From Brevibacillus brevis (GTDB lineage Bacteria; Bacillota; Bacilli; Brevibacillales; Brevibacillaceae), in NCBI RefSeq assembly GCF_031583145.1, contig NZ_CP134050.1, forward strand, positions 323,501 through 387,500: DNA of 64,000 bases, given 5' to 3'. Position numbers and translations under genes: made by a program. Below the pieces are notes generated by a model. It saw nothing but the letters and a program-made list of their open reading frames with translations, had not been told where the DNA came from and searched no databases. Positions within the stretch are counted from its first letter, which is position 1. Every line of letters starts with the position of its first letter. Positions 52,410 through 59,894 of this stretch are shown in pieces.

Positions 52410-54326
52410 TTGTTAGAAACGGCATTGAGTACGCAGACGTGGAAGCGGTTTGTTCAGGAAGGTGTGCTGGATTCTTCGCGGATTCACCAATCCATCATCG
52501 AATCCTGGTATCGTTCCCGAAACGCCCAGGTCAGCCCGTATCTGGATCGGGGGAGGCACATTTTGAGCGGTGAATCCCTTCGGCGCCAGCAGCAAAAGAA
52601 CGCTTTGCTTACGGACGTTGCGGCCCCGTTCCTCGAAAAAATGGACCGAATTGCGAGAGAGATGGGAATGATCGCGCTTTTGATCGATCCGGAAGGCTAC
52701 GTGTTGTCGATGAAGGGGAGCGAAAATGTCCGGGAGGTAGCCGAAAAAATCCGATTCGTAGAGGGCGTGCGCTGGACGGAAGCCGAAATGGGGACCAATG
52801 CCATCGGGACGGCGTTGTCGCTGGGTCAGCCGATCATGGTCACCGGCACCGAGCACTATTCCATCGCTTCCCATGGCTGGAGCTGTGCCGCCGCACCGAT
52901 CTGCAACGAAGACGGAGAGGTCCTGGGCATCCTGGATGTTTCGTGTCCGGTCGACCGGGCGCATCCTTACATGCTGGGGATTGTCACGCAAGCGGCCTAT
53001 ACGCTGGAGAAAGAAGTAAAGATCCGCTCGCATCGCGACGAGATGGAATTGATTCAGCGTTCGATGGAAGTGCTGGAAAAGGAACAGCCGCTCATTATTT
53101 GCACCCCACGCCAAAGCGTCGTTGCGGCGAGCAAGCCGATTCGTCAGAACATTCCAAACTGGTGCGGAATGCATGCGGAAGAGATATACCTGCGCGGATA
53201 CCGCAATCGAATGGAAGTGCCGATTTGCTCTGCGGAGCACGGAGGCTTCATCGGCACATGTATCTACCTGCTGAAAGCGGAGGAGCAAGCGTCAAGGCCG
53301 GCAGTCTGTCAGGACAAGGCTTCCTCTGCTGCCAAGCCGTTCCGGTTCATCGGCGAGGCAGGCACAAGCCGTGTCTTCCGGCAGACGCTGGAAGAGCTCG
53401 GGCGGGTAGCTCCCGCAGACATTCACGTCTTTATCTCGGGCGAGACGGGAACCGGCAAAGAGGTGATTGCTCGTTCCATTCACGAGAACAGCAAAAGGGC
53501 AGGCGGGCCATTTGTTGCGGTAAACTGCGGAGCCATCCCGAGAGAGCTGCTGGAAAGCGAATTGTTCGGTTATGTGGAAGGGGCGTTCAGCGGGGCGAAG
53601 CGAACCGGAGCGAAGGGGAAATTCCAACAAGCCCACCAGGGCACCATTTTCTTGGATGAAATCGGGGAAATCCCGTACTCCATGCAGGTGGCGCTGCTCC
53701 GTGTCTTGCAGGAGCGAAAAATTACTCCGCTGGGCGGCGGCCAGGAGATACCCGTCGATTTTCGCGTGATTGCAGCCACACACCGCAACATCCATCAGCT
53801 GGTCAAAGAAGGGAAGTTTCGCGAAGACCTTTTTTATCGCCTGTACGTATATCCGGTGCATGTTCCGGCACTCAGGCAGAGGGTGGAAGACATCCCGCAC
53901 CTCGTTCACCATTACTGCGAAAAGCATGACTGGGATGCTGTTTTCGCTCCGGAATTTTTTGCTGCGCTGATGGATTACACCTGGCCCGGAAACATTCGCG
54001 AGCTTTTCAATGTGCTGGATAAATTGAGGATTCTTGCCGTGAACAGAAACGGCGACCTCTTGCCTCTTCTGCATTCCCTGCTCTATCAAAACGCAGAGTT
54101 GAGCAAAAGCATCTCCGCCGGCAGGAGCCTACCCGAACAGAGGGCGGAGGGGCACGGCACGTCTCTTACGTTTCGCGACAAGATCCTGCAGCAGCAAATG
54201 GTCGAGGCGCTGCAAAAGACGAACGGGAATGTGTCGAAAGCGGCAAAACTGCTGGGCATCCCCAGAAGTACATTCTACAAACGAATGCACCGGTTTGAAG
54301 AAACGCCAAAACCTCCCCGCGGTTGA
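52410..54326 (+). CDS. acoR: sigma-54-dependent acetoin activator AcoR
   Basis: 638 residues from TTG 52410, with GGGAGGGAA seven bases upstream. N-terminal sensor (~1-320) of the AcoR type with a GAF-like section (VRWTEAEMGTNAIGTAL, ITVTGTEHYSIASHGWSCAAAPI-type region). AAA+ domain (~330-565) with Walker A GETGTGKE (~343), the sigma-54 contact loop as GAFSGA (~391; usually GAFTGA) and Walker B IFLDEIGEIP. C-terminal Fis-type HTH (~600-635: NGNVSKAAKLLGIPRSTFYKRM). It should bind acetoin and open the -24/-12 promoter before acoA. Gene order matches B. subtilis acoABCLR. Confidence 0.93.
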   Translation: MLETALSTQTWKRFVQEGVLDSSRIHQSIIESWYRSRNAQVSPYLDRGRHILSGESLRRQQQKNALLTDVAAPFLEKMDRIAREMGMIALLIDPEGYVLSMKGSENVREVAEKIRFVEGVRWTEAEMGTNAIGTALSLGQPIMVTGTEHYSIASHGWSCAAAPICNEDGEVLGILDVSCPVDRAHPYMLGIVTQAAYTLEKEVKIRSHRDEMELIQRSMEVLEKEQPLIICTPRQSVVAASKPIRQNIPNWCGMHAEEIYLRGYRNRMEVPICSAEHGGFIGTCIYLLKAEEQASRPAVCQDKASSAAKPFRFIGEAGTSRVFRQTLEELGRVAPADIHVFISGETGTGKEVIARSIHENSKRAGGPFVAVNCGAIPRELLESELFGYVEGAFSGAKRTGAKGKFQQAHQGTIFLDEIGEIPYSMQVALLRVLQERKITPLGGGQEIPVDFRVIAATHRNIHQLVKEGKFREDLFYRLYVYPVHVPALRQRVEDIPHLVHHYCEKHDWDAVFAPEFFAALMDYTWPGNIRELFNVLDKLRILAVNRNGDLLPLLHSLLYQNAELSKSISAGRSLPEQRAEGHGTSLTFRDKILQQQMVEALQKTNGNVSKAAKLLGIPRSTFYKRMHRFEETPKPPRG

Positions 54327-54338
54327 GGGGGTTTGACG

Positions 54339-54388
54339 GGAGCACTTCATGAACATGCGGCTTTCGCATGGAAGGAGTGCTCCTTTTT
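54339..54388 (+). terminator. terminator of acoR
   Basis: GGAGCACT (54339-54346) pairs with AGTGCTCC (54376-54383), with inner CATGCG/CGCATG, followed by TTTTT. Confidence 0.88.
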
Positions 54389-54586
54389 CACTGAGTCAGT
54401 ATGATCGTCCTCGCCGATTCTCGCTACCGGATTCGGCAAGAGTAACCCCACCCCTTAAGTCGCGGCCGCTCATCCTCGAATCGCCGCGATAGAGGTTTAC
54501 TTATGGAAAGGAAGGGAATTCCATCATGGACATCTAAAAAGGGAAGATCTGTTTTTTGACAAGTCACAGGAAAACGAGGGGAAGAG

Positions 54587-55552
54587 ATGTCCAAAACGGA
54601 TAACATGCTGGCTATTTTGTGGCTGCTGCGCTCAGGAAAACGGCTGACCGCAGGACAACTGGCTGAAGCGCTGGAGATAAACGTCCGCACCGTTTACCGC
54701 TACATCGATGCGCTGTGTGCGAGCGGGGTTCCCATCATTGCGGATGCCGGCCATCACGGGGGCTACACGCTGCTTCAGCCCTTTACCGATGCGCCCTTGC
54801 TCTTTGATCTGAACGAACAAAAGGCGCTGATTCACGCCGCCGTTTTTGCCCAGGAAGCGGGCTATCCGTTTAGCGAGGATCTGAAGCGGGCCATCGCGAA
54901 GCTGAAGCGGTACGCCAATGACGAGCAGCGAGGTGCGATGGAGCGTCACAGCAAGGGCGTCGAGGTCATCCTGCCGCCCGCCAATCCACTGCTGGAGTCG
55001 ATCTTGAAAGAGCTGGAGCTGTCTGCTGCCAACGGACAAACACTCTGCATCGAATACCAGAAAAGCTACCAAACCGATCACCGGAGCAGGCAGATTGATC
55101 CGTACGGCCTCGTCCACTGGAAGGCCAATTGGTATCTCGTCGCCTTTTGTCACCTGCGCGGCGACATTCGGAGCTTTCGTGTCGACCGCATCCTCAGCAT
55201 AAACCGCACCGATTCGACATTCGAACGTCCGGCTACCTTTTCGGCCCGACAATTTTTTCTGGCCAATCTCCTTCCCGAGTCGGACAAGCAGGAGAATCCC
55301 ATCCATGTCCACGTCACGGGGAGAAAGCAGGCGATTAATGACTTGTGCTGCCACTGGTATCTCGGCCGACTGCTGGTGGAGCGCTCCGGGGAACATGCCC
55401 GATTCCTGGTGGAGGAAGAGCTCGTACACAAGCATGTCCCGCATTTCTTGCTGCCCTACGGAAAATCCATCTCCGTACAGGAGCCCGCCTTTCTGAAGGA
55501 ACGCCTGGCTGCGGTCGCGGCCGATTTGCTGCACTATTACCAATCGACGTAA
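54587..55552 (+). CDS. HTH/WYL-domain transcriptional regulator (YafY-like)
   Basis: 321 residues, ATG 54587 with GAGGGGAAGAG upstream. An N-terminal DeoR-like winged HTH (residues 5-60: MLAILWLLRSGKRLTAGQLAEALEINVRTVYRYIDALCASGVPI) precedes a WYL domain (~140-215: LCIEYQKSYQTDHRSRQIDPYGLVHWKANWYLVAFCHLRGDIRSFRVDRI) and a WCX-type C-terminus. WYL domains bind ligands, often nucleic-acid related. The target is unknown; the following gene is a broken DinB homologue, a common neighbour of such regulators. Confidence 0.88.
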   Translation: MSKTDNMLAILWLLRSGKRLTAGQLAEALEINVRTVYRYIDALCASGVPIIADAGHHGGYTLLQPFTDAPLLFDLNEQKALIHAAVFAQEAGYPFSEDLKRAIAKLKRYANDEQRGAMERHSKGVEVILPPANPLLESILKELELSAANGQTLCIEYQKSYQTDHRSRQIDPYGLVHWKANWYLVAFCHLRGDIRSFRVDRILSINRTDSTFERPATFSARQFFLANLLPESDKQENPIHVHVTGRKQAINDLCCHWYLGRLLVERSGEHARFLVEEELVHKHVPHFLLPYGKSISVQEPAFLKERLAAVAADLLHYYQST

Positions 55553-55632
55553 CTTAACTGACCAAGATTGTCAGGGAAGATGAGGTATGATCGAGTTAGC
55601 CATTAGCAATGAAGGGACTGGAGGAAAAAGAG

Positions 55633-56134
55633 ATGAAGCACGAAAGCCTGCGTCTGTACGACTACCATTTATGGGAAAACGAAAAAGTATTTCAACGCTG
55701 ACGTGAGCTCCCTCCGAGGTGTGCGAGCAAGAGATCCAGAGCGTATTTCCCTCCATCAACAAGACGCTCGTACACATGCTGCTGACGGACCATGTGTGGC
55801 TTCTCGCTATGAAAGGGGAAAGCTACGAGCGGGTCGGCCAAATCATGGGAAGTCTGTCGCAAGAGCGAAAGCTATGGATTGGATGATCTGGTACGCCGGA
55901 TTTGCGGAGGTAGCCGAGAAATTCAAGGACTTCTTCTCGCAAATCGATCTGGATGGCAGCTCTTCCTACTCTCACCCGGTGATGGGCACACTCGTCGCAC
56001 CGTACAGCACCATCATCCAGCACGTCGTCAACCACGGGACGTACCATCGCGGAAACATTTCAGCCATGCTGGGGCATGCGGGAGCGTCGCACGATTACAT
56101 TTTCTACTTGTTTGAAAAAAAGGACGAGCGCTGA
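55633..56134 (+). pseudogene. DinB family gene with a stop codon and two frameshifts
   Basis: ATG 55633 (AAAGAG upstream) begins MKHESLRLYDYHLWENEKVFQR, a typical DinB start, then hits TGA at 55699. Similarity resumes in the same frame (RELPP). It needs a one-base shift near 55716 to continue EVCEQEIQSVFPSINKTLVHMLLTDHVWLLAMKGESYERVGQIMG, and a second near 55865 to give AMDWMIWYAGFAEV and the metal-site HVVNHGTYHRGNISAMLG. Both shifts fit a missing G. With the lesions repaired it would be ~167 residues, normal for DinB. Three lesions argue for true decay rather than sequencing error. Confidence 0.85.
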
Positions 56135-56144
56135 CAATTGCTTC

Positions 56145-56174
56145 TTGAACTGGGAAAAAGGCGTATGGTATGCT
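56145..56174 (+). promoter_or_regulatory. promoter of the MFS exporter leader
   Basis: TTGAAC (56145-56150), 18 bases, TATGCT (56169-56174). Transcription from about 56181 would give a ~220-base leader before the ATG at 56400. Confidence 0.55.
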
Positions 56175-56195
56175 GTGAACATCTCAAACGGAAGG

Positions 56196-56222
56196 GTGAC
56201 CATCAAGCCAATGATCTTCTAA
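56196..56222 (+). CDS. candidate leader peptide of an attenuator
   Basis: GTG 56196 to TAA 56222 encodes the eight-residue MTIKPMIF. GGAAGGG lies immediately before it; the spacing to the GTG is too tight and to the inner ATG (56211, MIF) rather long, so the true start is uncertain. The peptide ends two bases before the first arm of the hairpin series that controls the exporter gene, as expected where an antibiotic-stalled ribosome is the sensor. Confidence 0.5.
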   Translation: MTIKPMIF

Positions 56223-56224
56223 GT

Positions 56225-56398
56225 CCTATTTCCAAGAAAGCAATCGAATCAAAAACGATGCGTATTTCTGGATAGGCTTAGGTGATGCATATTGGCGATT
56301 GGATGGGGGACCCTGTTTTTTTGGTGCCGGGTTTTCTAGTCTTTTTGTGATGATATGTGATGCCTCCTGTCCAGAAATGATGGATAAGGAGGTTTTTT
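56225..56398 (+). promoter_or_regulatory. transcription attenuator with antiterminator, controlling the MFS exporter
   Basis: Four pairing segments are visible. Segment 1, 56225-56239, is CCTATTTCCAAGAAA. Segment 2, 56264-56276, is ATTTCTGGATAGG. Segment 3, 56366-56378, is CCTGTCCAGAAAT. Segment 4 is AGGAGG at 56387-56392. Segment 3 with upstream CCT forms CCTCCTGTCC (56363-56372), which pairs with GGATAAGGAGG (56382-56392; one bulge, nine-base loop) followed by six Ts: an intrinsic terminator that also hides the Shine-Dalgarno of the ATG at 56400. Segments 2 and 3 are complementary over 13 bases (one T-G pair), an antiterminator. Segments 1 and 2 pair imperfectly (CCTAT, CCA, GAAA). A ribosome stalled on the leader peptide would cover segment 1, free segment 2 and switch the gene on. 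Confidence 0.78.
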
Positions 56399-56399
56399 C

Positions 56400-57623
56400 A
56401 TGTCAGGACTGTTTCGGAATCGCTATGTGCGGGCCATTCTTCTGTCGGCCCTGTTTTTGCAAATTGGCATCTGGGTGCGAAACTTCGCCATTCTTCTCTA
56501 CGTCATGGAGCAAACAAACGGGGATTCGCGTGCCGTCTCGCTGATTTCCGTAGCGGAGTATGCACCGATCTTTTTGTTTTCGTTTTTGGCGGGGACATTC
56601 GTGGACCGCTGGCGCCCGAAGCGCACAATGGTATGGTGTGACGTCATCAGCGCCGTATCGGTCGCGGTGGTTCTGCTGACCTTTGTTTACGGTACGTGGA
56701 AGGCGGTCTTTTTTGTCACCCTGATTTCCGCCATCCTGTCGCAATTTTCCCAGCCGTCAGGGATGAAGCTGTTCAAGCTGCACGTGCCGGGAGAGCAGCT
56801 TCAGGCGGGGATGTCCCTGTACCAGACGCTGTTTGCGATTTTCATGGTGCTGGGGCCGATCCTCGGGACGTTTGTCTTCCAGCAGTGGGGTATGGAAGTC
56901 GCGATGGTCATTACAGCGGCAGCGTTTTTGCTCTCTGCCCTCGTGCTTGTCACCTTGCCGGCTGATCGCGTGGAAAGCGGGTCTGCTCAGCCGAGCGATT
57001 TCTGGAAAGAGATGGCCAGCGGGATACGCTATGTAAGGGATAGCCGCGTTCTTACGATGCTCGGCCTCTGTTTTTTGGCCGCCGGTTTGGCCATCGGGAT
57101 GGTTCAGCCGCTCGGCATCTTCCTGGTCACCGAACGGCTTGGCTTGCCCAAGGAAAGCTTGCAATGGCTGCTCACGGTCCAAGGGATCGGCATGATCGCG
57201 GGTGGAGGACTGACGATGGCCATGGCCAAGAAGGTCGCCCCCCAAAGGCTGCTCGTTGCCGGACTTGCAGGCAACGCGGTCGCACTCGCCGTAGCAGGGT
57301 GGTCCAATCACTTGTGGCTGACGCTCGCCGCCCAGCTTTTGGGAGGGCTGCTGCTGCCGAGCATTCAAATCGGCATCAATACATTGCTGCTCAAGAACAC
57401 GGAGAGCACGTTTATCGGACGGGTGAACGGGATCTTGACCCCGATGTTTACGGGCTCGATGGTAGTGACGATGAGCGTGGCGGGATTCCTAAAGACAAAT
57501 CTCCCGCTGCTTTTCATCTATTTGCTGGCTGCCCTGCTCTTTGTCGTCGGCATCCTGTTTATTTTGCCGCTGTATCGGATGCAGGAAGGAAAGGCGCCTG
57601 AAAATCGGGAACAGATAGGATAG
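56400..57623 (+). CDS. MFS exporter, DHA3-like, probable drug efflux pump
   Basis: 407 residues, ATG 56400 seven bases after AGGAGG. Twelve helices; MSGLFRNRYVRAILLSALFLQIGIWVRNFAILLYVME and the motif A-like loop AGTFVDRWRPKRTMVWCDV resemble the macrolide/lincosamide-type exporters and MFS_3 family of Firmicutes. The leader upstream is built like translation-inhibitor-induced attenuators, so ribosome-targeting antibiotics are the likely inducers and perhaps substrates. The short gap to the MmcQ/YjbR gene suggests co-transcription. Confidence 0.87.
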   Translation: MSGLFRNRYVRAILLSALFLQIGIWVRNFAILLYVMEQTNGDSRAVSLISVAEYAPIFLFSFLAGTFVDRWRPKRTMVWCDVISAVSVAVVLLTFVYGTWKAVFFVTLISAILSQFSQPSGMKLFKLHVPGEQLQAGMSLYQTLFAIFMVLGPILGTFVFQQWGMEVAMVITAAAFLLSALVLVTLPADRVESGSAQPSDFWKEMASGIRYVRDSRVLTMLGLCFLAAGLAIGMVQPLGIFLVTERLGLPKESLQWLLTVQGIGMIAGGGLTMAMAKKVAPQRLLVAGLAGNAVALAVAGWSNHLWLTLAAQLLGGLLLPSIQIGINTLLLKNTESTFIGRVNGILTPMFTGSMVVTMSVAGFLKTNLPLLFIYLLAALLFVVGILFILPLYRMQEGKAPENREQIG

Positions 57624-57656
57624 TAGATTTTGCAGGAAGACAGGAGGGCACGCGCG

Positions 57657-58037
57657 ATGGGGCATTATCCGATCACATCCAAAGAGGGCTTGGCCTTTGT
57701 AGAGCAGGTTCGAAAGCTGGCTATGCGCCTGCCGGAGGTAACCGAAAAGGTGGATCATTTTGGACACCAGACGTTTCGGGTGAATGACAAGCCTTTTGTC
57801 ATGCTCGGAGAGGGCGAGGATGGAACTCCGAAGATGTCGATCAAGACGCTCCCGACTACCCAGGAGGTACTGCTGACGAGACCGCACTTCACCAAAACGC
57901 CTTACATCGGACACCACGGCTGGGTCTCGATTGCGGCGAAAGACATTTCGGACTGGAAAGAGATCGAAAGCTACCTTCTCGAGGGGTACTTGCGGTCGGC
58001 GCCGAAGCGTCTTGCCAAGCTGGTTCGTCCGGTTTGA
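57657..58037 (+). CDS. MmcQ/YjbR family protein
   Basis: 126 residues from ATG 57657, ten bases after AGGAGG; the frame extends upstream to a TTG at 57630. The CyaY-like YjbR fold is marked by LAMRLPEVTEKVDHFGHQTFRVNDKPFVML and GHHGWVSIAAKDISDWKEIESYLLEGYLRSAPKRL. Members are small and probably bind DNA or act in an unknown stress role. 33 bases after the MFS exporter stop, probably the same transcript. Confidence 0.88.
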   Translation: MGHYPITSKEGLAFVEQVRKLAMRLPEVTEKVDHFGHQTFRVNDKPFVMLGEGEDGTPKMSIKTLPTTQEVLLTRPHFTKTPYIGHHGWVSIAAKDISDWKEIESYLLEGYLRSAPKRLAKLVRPV

Positions 58038-58117
58038 TCCGAGGGCGAGGCGCGAGTTTTTTCTCTCGCGCTGTCGCACCTGTTATCATTCAAGAGGTCT
58101 GGAAAGGAGGAGTCGTT

Positions 58118-59485
58118 ATCGATTGGAATCTTCAACAGATGAGCAAGCTGCTGGAGGTCGTCTTTGAAAACGCGCACGAACCGATGATCGTGACGGACAA
58201 AGACGGGAAAATCCTCCTCTTGAACAGAAGCTATCGTGAATTCTTGAATGTCGGGGATGTCATCGGCAAACCGGTCACGGAAGTCATCGAAAACACGAGG
58301 ATGCACATCGTCGGGCAGGCAGGTGTCGCCGAAATTGCCGATATTCAGCGGATCAAGGGGCAAAACATGATTGCCCACCGCATCCCGATCATGTACGAAG
58401 GAAAAGTGTTGGCGGTCCTGGGCACCGTGTTGTTCCAGGACGTAAAGGAATTGGCCTCACTTGCCGCGATGGTAGACCAGCTCAAGGACGAGCTGACATA
58501 CTATAAAAAAGAGCTGCGTCGCCGGTTGGGGGCTACTTATCACATCGACCAGATTGTCGGGTACAGTCAAAAGATGCAGGTCCTCAAGCAATTCTCGCAA
58601 AAAGTGGCGAAAAGCGATTCGACCGTGCTGATTACCGGCGAAAGCGGAACGGGCAAGGAGCTGTTCGCCCACGCGATCCATGCCGAAAGCAAGCGGAAAA
58701 TGGGGCCTTTTATTCGGGTAAACTGCGCGGCGATTCCGGATTCCCTTCTGGAGTCGGAGCTGTTCGGCTATGAAGAGGGCGCATTTACGGGAGCGGTGCG
58801 GAAAGGCAAGAAAGGCAAGTTCGAGCTGGCCAACCACGGCACCATTCTGCTCGACGAGATCGGCGACATGCCGCTGCCCTTGCAGGCCAAGCTGCTGCGC
58901 GTTTTGCAGGAAAAGGAAGTGGAGCGGGTCGGAGCCGTACGCTCGACGCCCATCGACGTGCGCGTCATCGCCTCGACCAACCAGGATATGCTGGCAAGCA
59001 TCAAGGAAGGGAAATTTCGGGCAGACCTCTACTACCGCCTGAATGTCGTCTCGCTGTCGATTCCGCCTCTGCGGGAGCGCCTGGAGGACCTGCCTGAGCT
59101 GGTTTCCAACCTGTTGGGTCAGCTGGTAGAATCGACGGGAGTGACCGTTCGCTCGATCGACGACGATGTATGGGGAGTGCTGAAGAGCTACTCTTGGCCG
59201 GGAAACGTGCGCGAGCTGCGAAACGTCCTTGAGCGTGCGCTGCATTTGATGGAGGACGACGTGCTGAAAAAGGAGCACATTTGGCTCCCGGCTGCCGCTT
59301 CCGAGGCAAGCACCAGCGCTTCCGCGGTCCGGCCGCTGAAGGAAACGCTGGAGCTCGCCGAAAAGGAAGCGCTCCTTTTGGCGATGAAAGAGGCCAACGG
59401 AAACAAGCAGGAGGCAGCCAAGCTGCTGCGTATCAGCAAGTCCAGCTTTTACGAGAAGTGGGAAAAGCACCGATTGGAGAAATGA
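58118..59485 (+). CDS. sigma-54-dependent activator with PAS domain, probable regulator of the hydroxybutyrate genes
   Basis: About 455 residues. No ATG, GTG or TTG lies at proper distance from the excellent AAAGGAGG (58103-58110). The codons there are GTC, GTT, ATC (58112, 58115, 58118); the next ATG is 58139 and an upstream TTG is 58034. I place the start at ATC 58118 tentatively. PAS domain ~1-110 (VFENAHEPMIVTDKDGKILLLNRSYREFLN). AAA+ with GESGTGKE (~173), GAFTGA (~221) and LLDEIGDMP. Fis-type HTH at the end (NGNKQEAAKLLRISKSSFYEKW). It precedes a sigma-54 promoter and a permease-dehydrogenase pair that it very likely activates. Confidence 0.9.
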   Translation: MDWNLQQMSKLLEVVFENAHEPMIVTDKDGKILLLNRSYREFLNVGDVIGKPVTEVIENTRMHIVGQAGVAEIADIQRIKGQNMIAHRIPIMYEGKVLAVLGTVLFQDVKELASLAAMVDQLKDELTYYKKELRRRLGATYHIDQIVGYSQKMQVLKQFSQKVAKSDSTVLITGESGTGKELFAHAIHAESKRKMGPFIRVNCAAIPDSLLESELFGYEEGAFTGAVRKGKKGKFELANHGTILLDEIGDMPLPLQAKLLRVLQEKEVERVGAVRSTPIDVRVIASTNQDMLASIKEGKFRADLYYRLNVVSLSIPPLRERLEDLPELVSNLLGQLVESTGVTVRSIDDDVWGVLKSYSWPGNVRELRNVLERALHLMEDDVLKKEHIWLPAAASEASTSASAVRPLKETLELAEKEALLLAMKEANGNKQEAAKLLRISKSSFYEKWEKHRLEK

Positions 59486-59502
59486 ACGGATATCCCTGTC
59501 AG

Positions 59503-59531
59503 CCCGAGAACCGAGGTGTTCTCGGGTTTTT
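59503..59531 (+). terminator. terminator of the sigma-54 activator gene
   Basis: CCCGAGAAC (59503-59511) pairs perfectly with GTTCTCGGG (59518-59526) around six bases, followed by TTTTTG. Confidence 0.92.
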
Positions 59532-59574
59532 GCTGGTCCAAGCCCGGAAATTGCAAACGGGACAACCGATTTTC

Positions 59575-59672
59575 CCGGATTCCGAAATTCCGGAAGAGCG
59601 TGCGCGGCCTTTTGGTGAAGCGCTTACAACTCATTCCGGATTTGTGGAATCTTTTTTCCGAGCTTTCGGAAA
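59575..59672 (+). promoter_or_regulatory. candidate enhancer (UAS) array for the sigma-54 activator
   Basis: Three related dyads built on TTCCG/CGGAA: CCGGA-N9-TCCGG (59575-59593), ATTCC-N8-GGAAT (59633-59650), and a perfect TTTCCGA-GCTT-TCGGAAA (59655-59672). They lie about 85-185 bases upstream of the -24 element, the normal place for activator binding. Confidence 0.65.
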
Positions 59673-59757
59673 TTTTGGCGACGACATCCCTCGACGGTGC
59701 GACCCATGACCGCGAAAAGCCAGCATTCGACACAATTTTTCATGGGGCAGCGGAGTT

Positions 59758-59772
59758 TGGCACGGTCCGTGC
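59758..59772 (+). promoter_or_regulatory. sigma-54 (-24/-12) promoter of the permease-dehydrogenase operon
   Basis: TGGCACGGTCCGTGC has GG (59759-59760) and GC (59771-59772) ten bases apart and matches the consensus TGGCACG perfectly on the -24 side. It lies 122 bases before the permease start. Confidence 0.88.
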
Positions 59773-59894
59773 TATATAGTCTCGACAGAAAGTTGAAAGC
59801 GGTTTCTTAGCATCGTCAGAGAGGAGAATGCTTTGCCATTCCATCAAAAAAGACGCCCGATCTTACAAAGAGGCGTACTTGAAAGGAGAATCGT

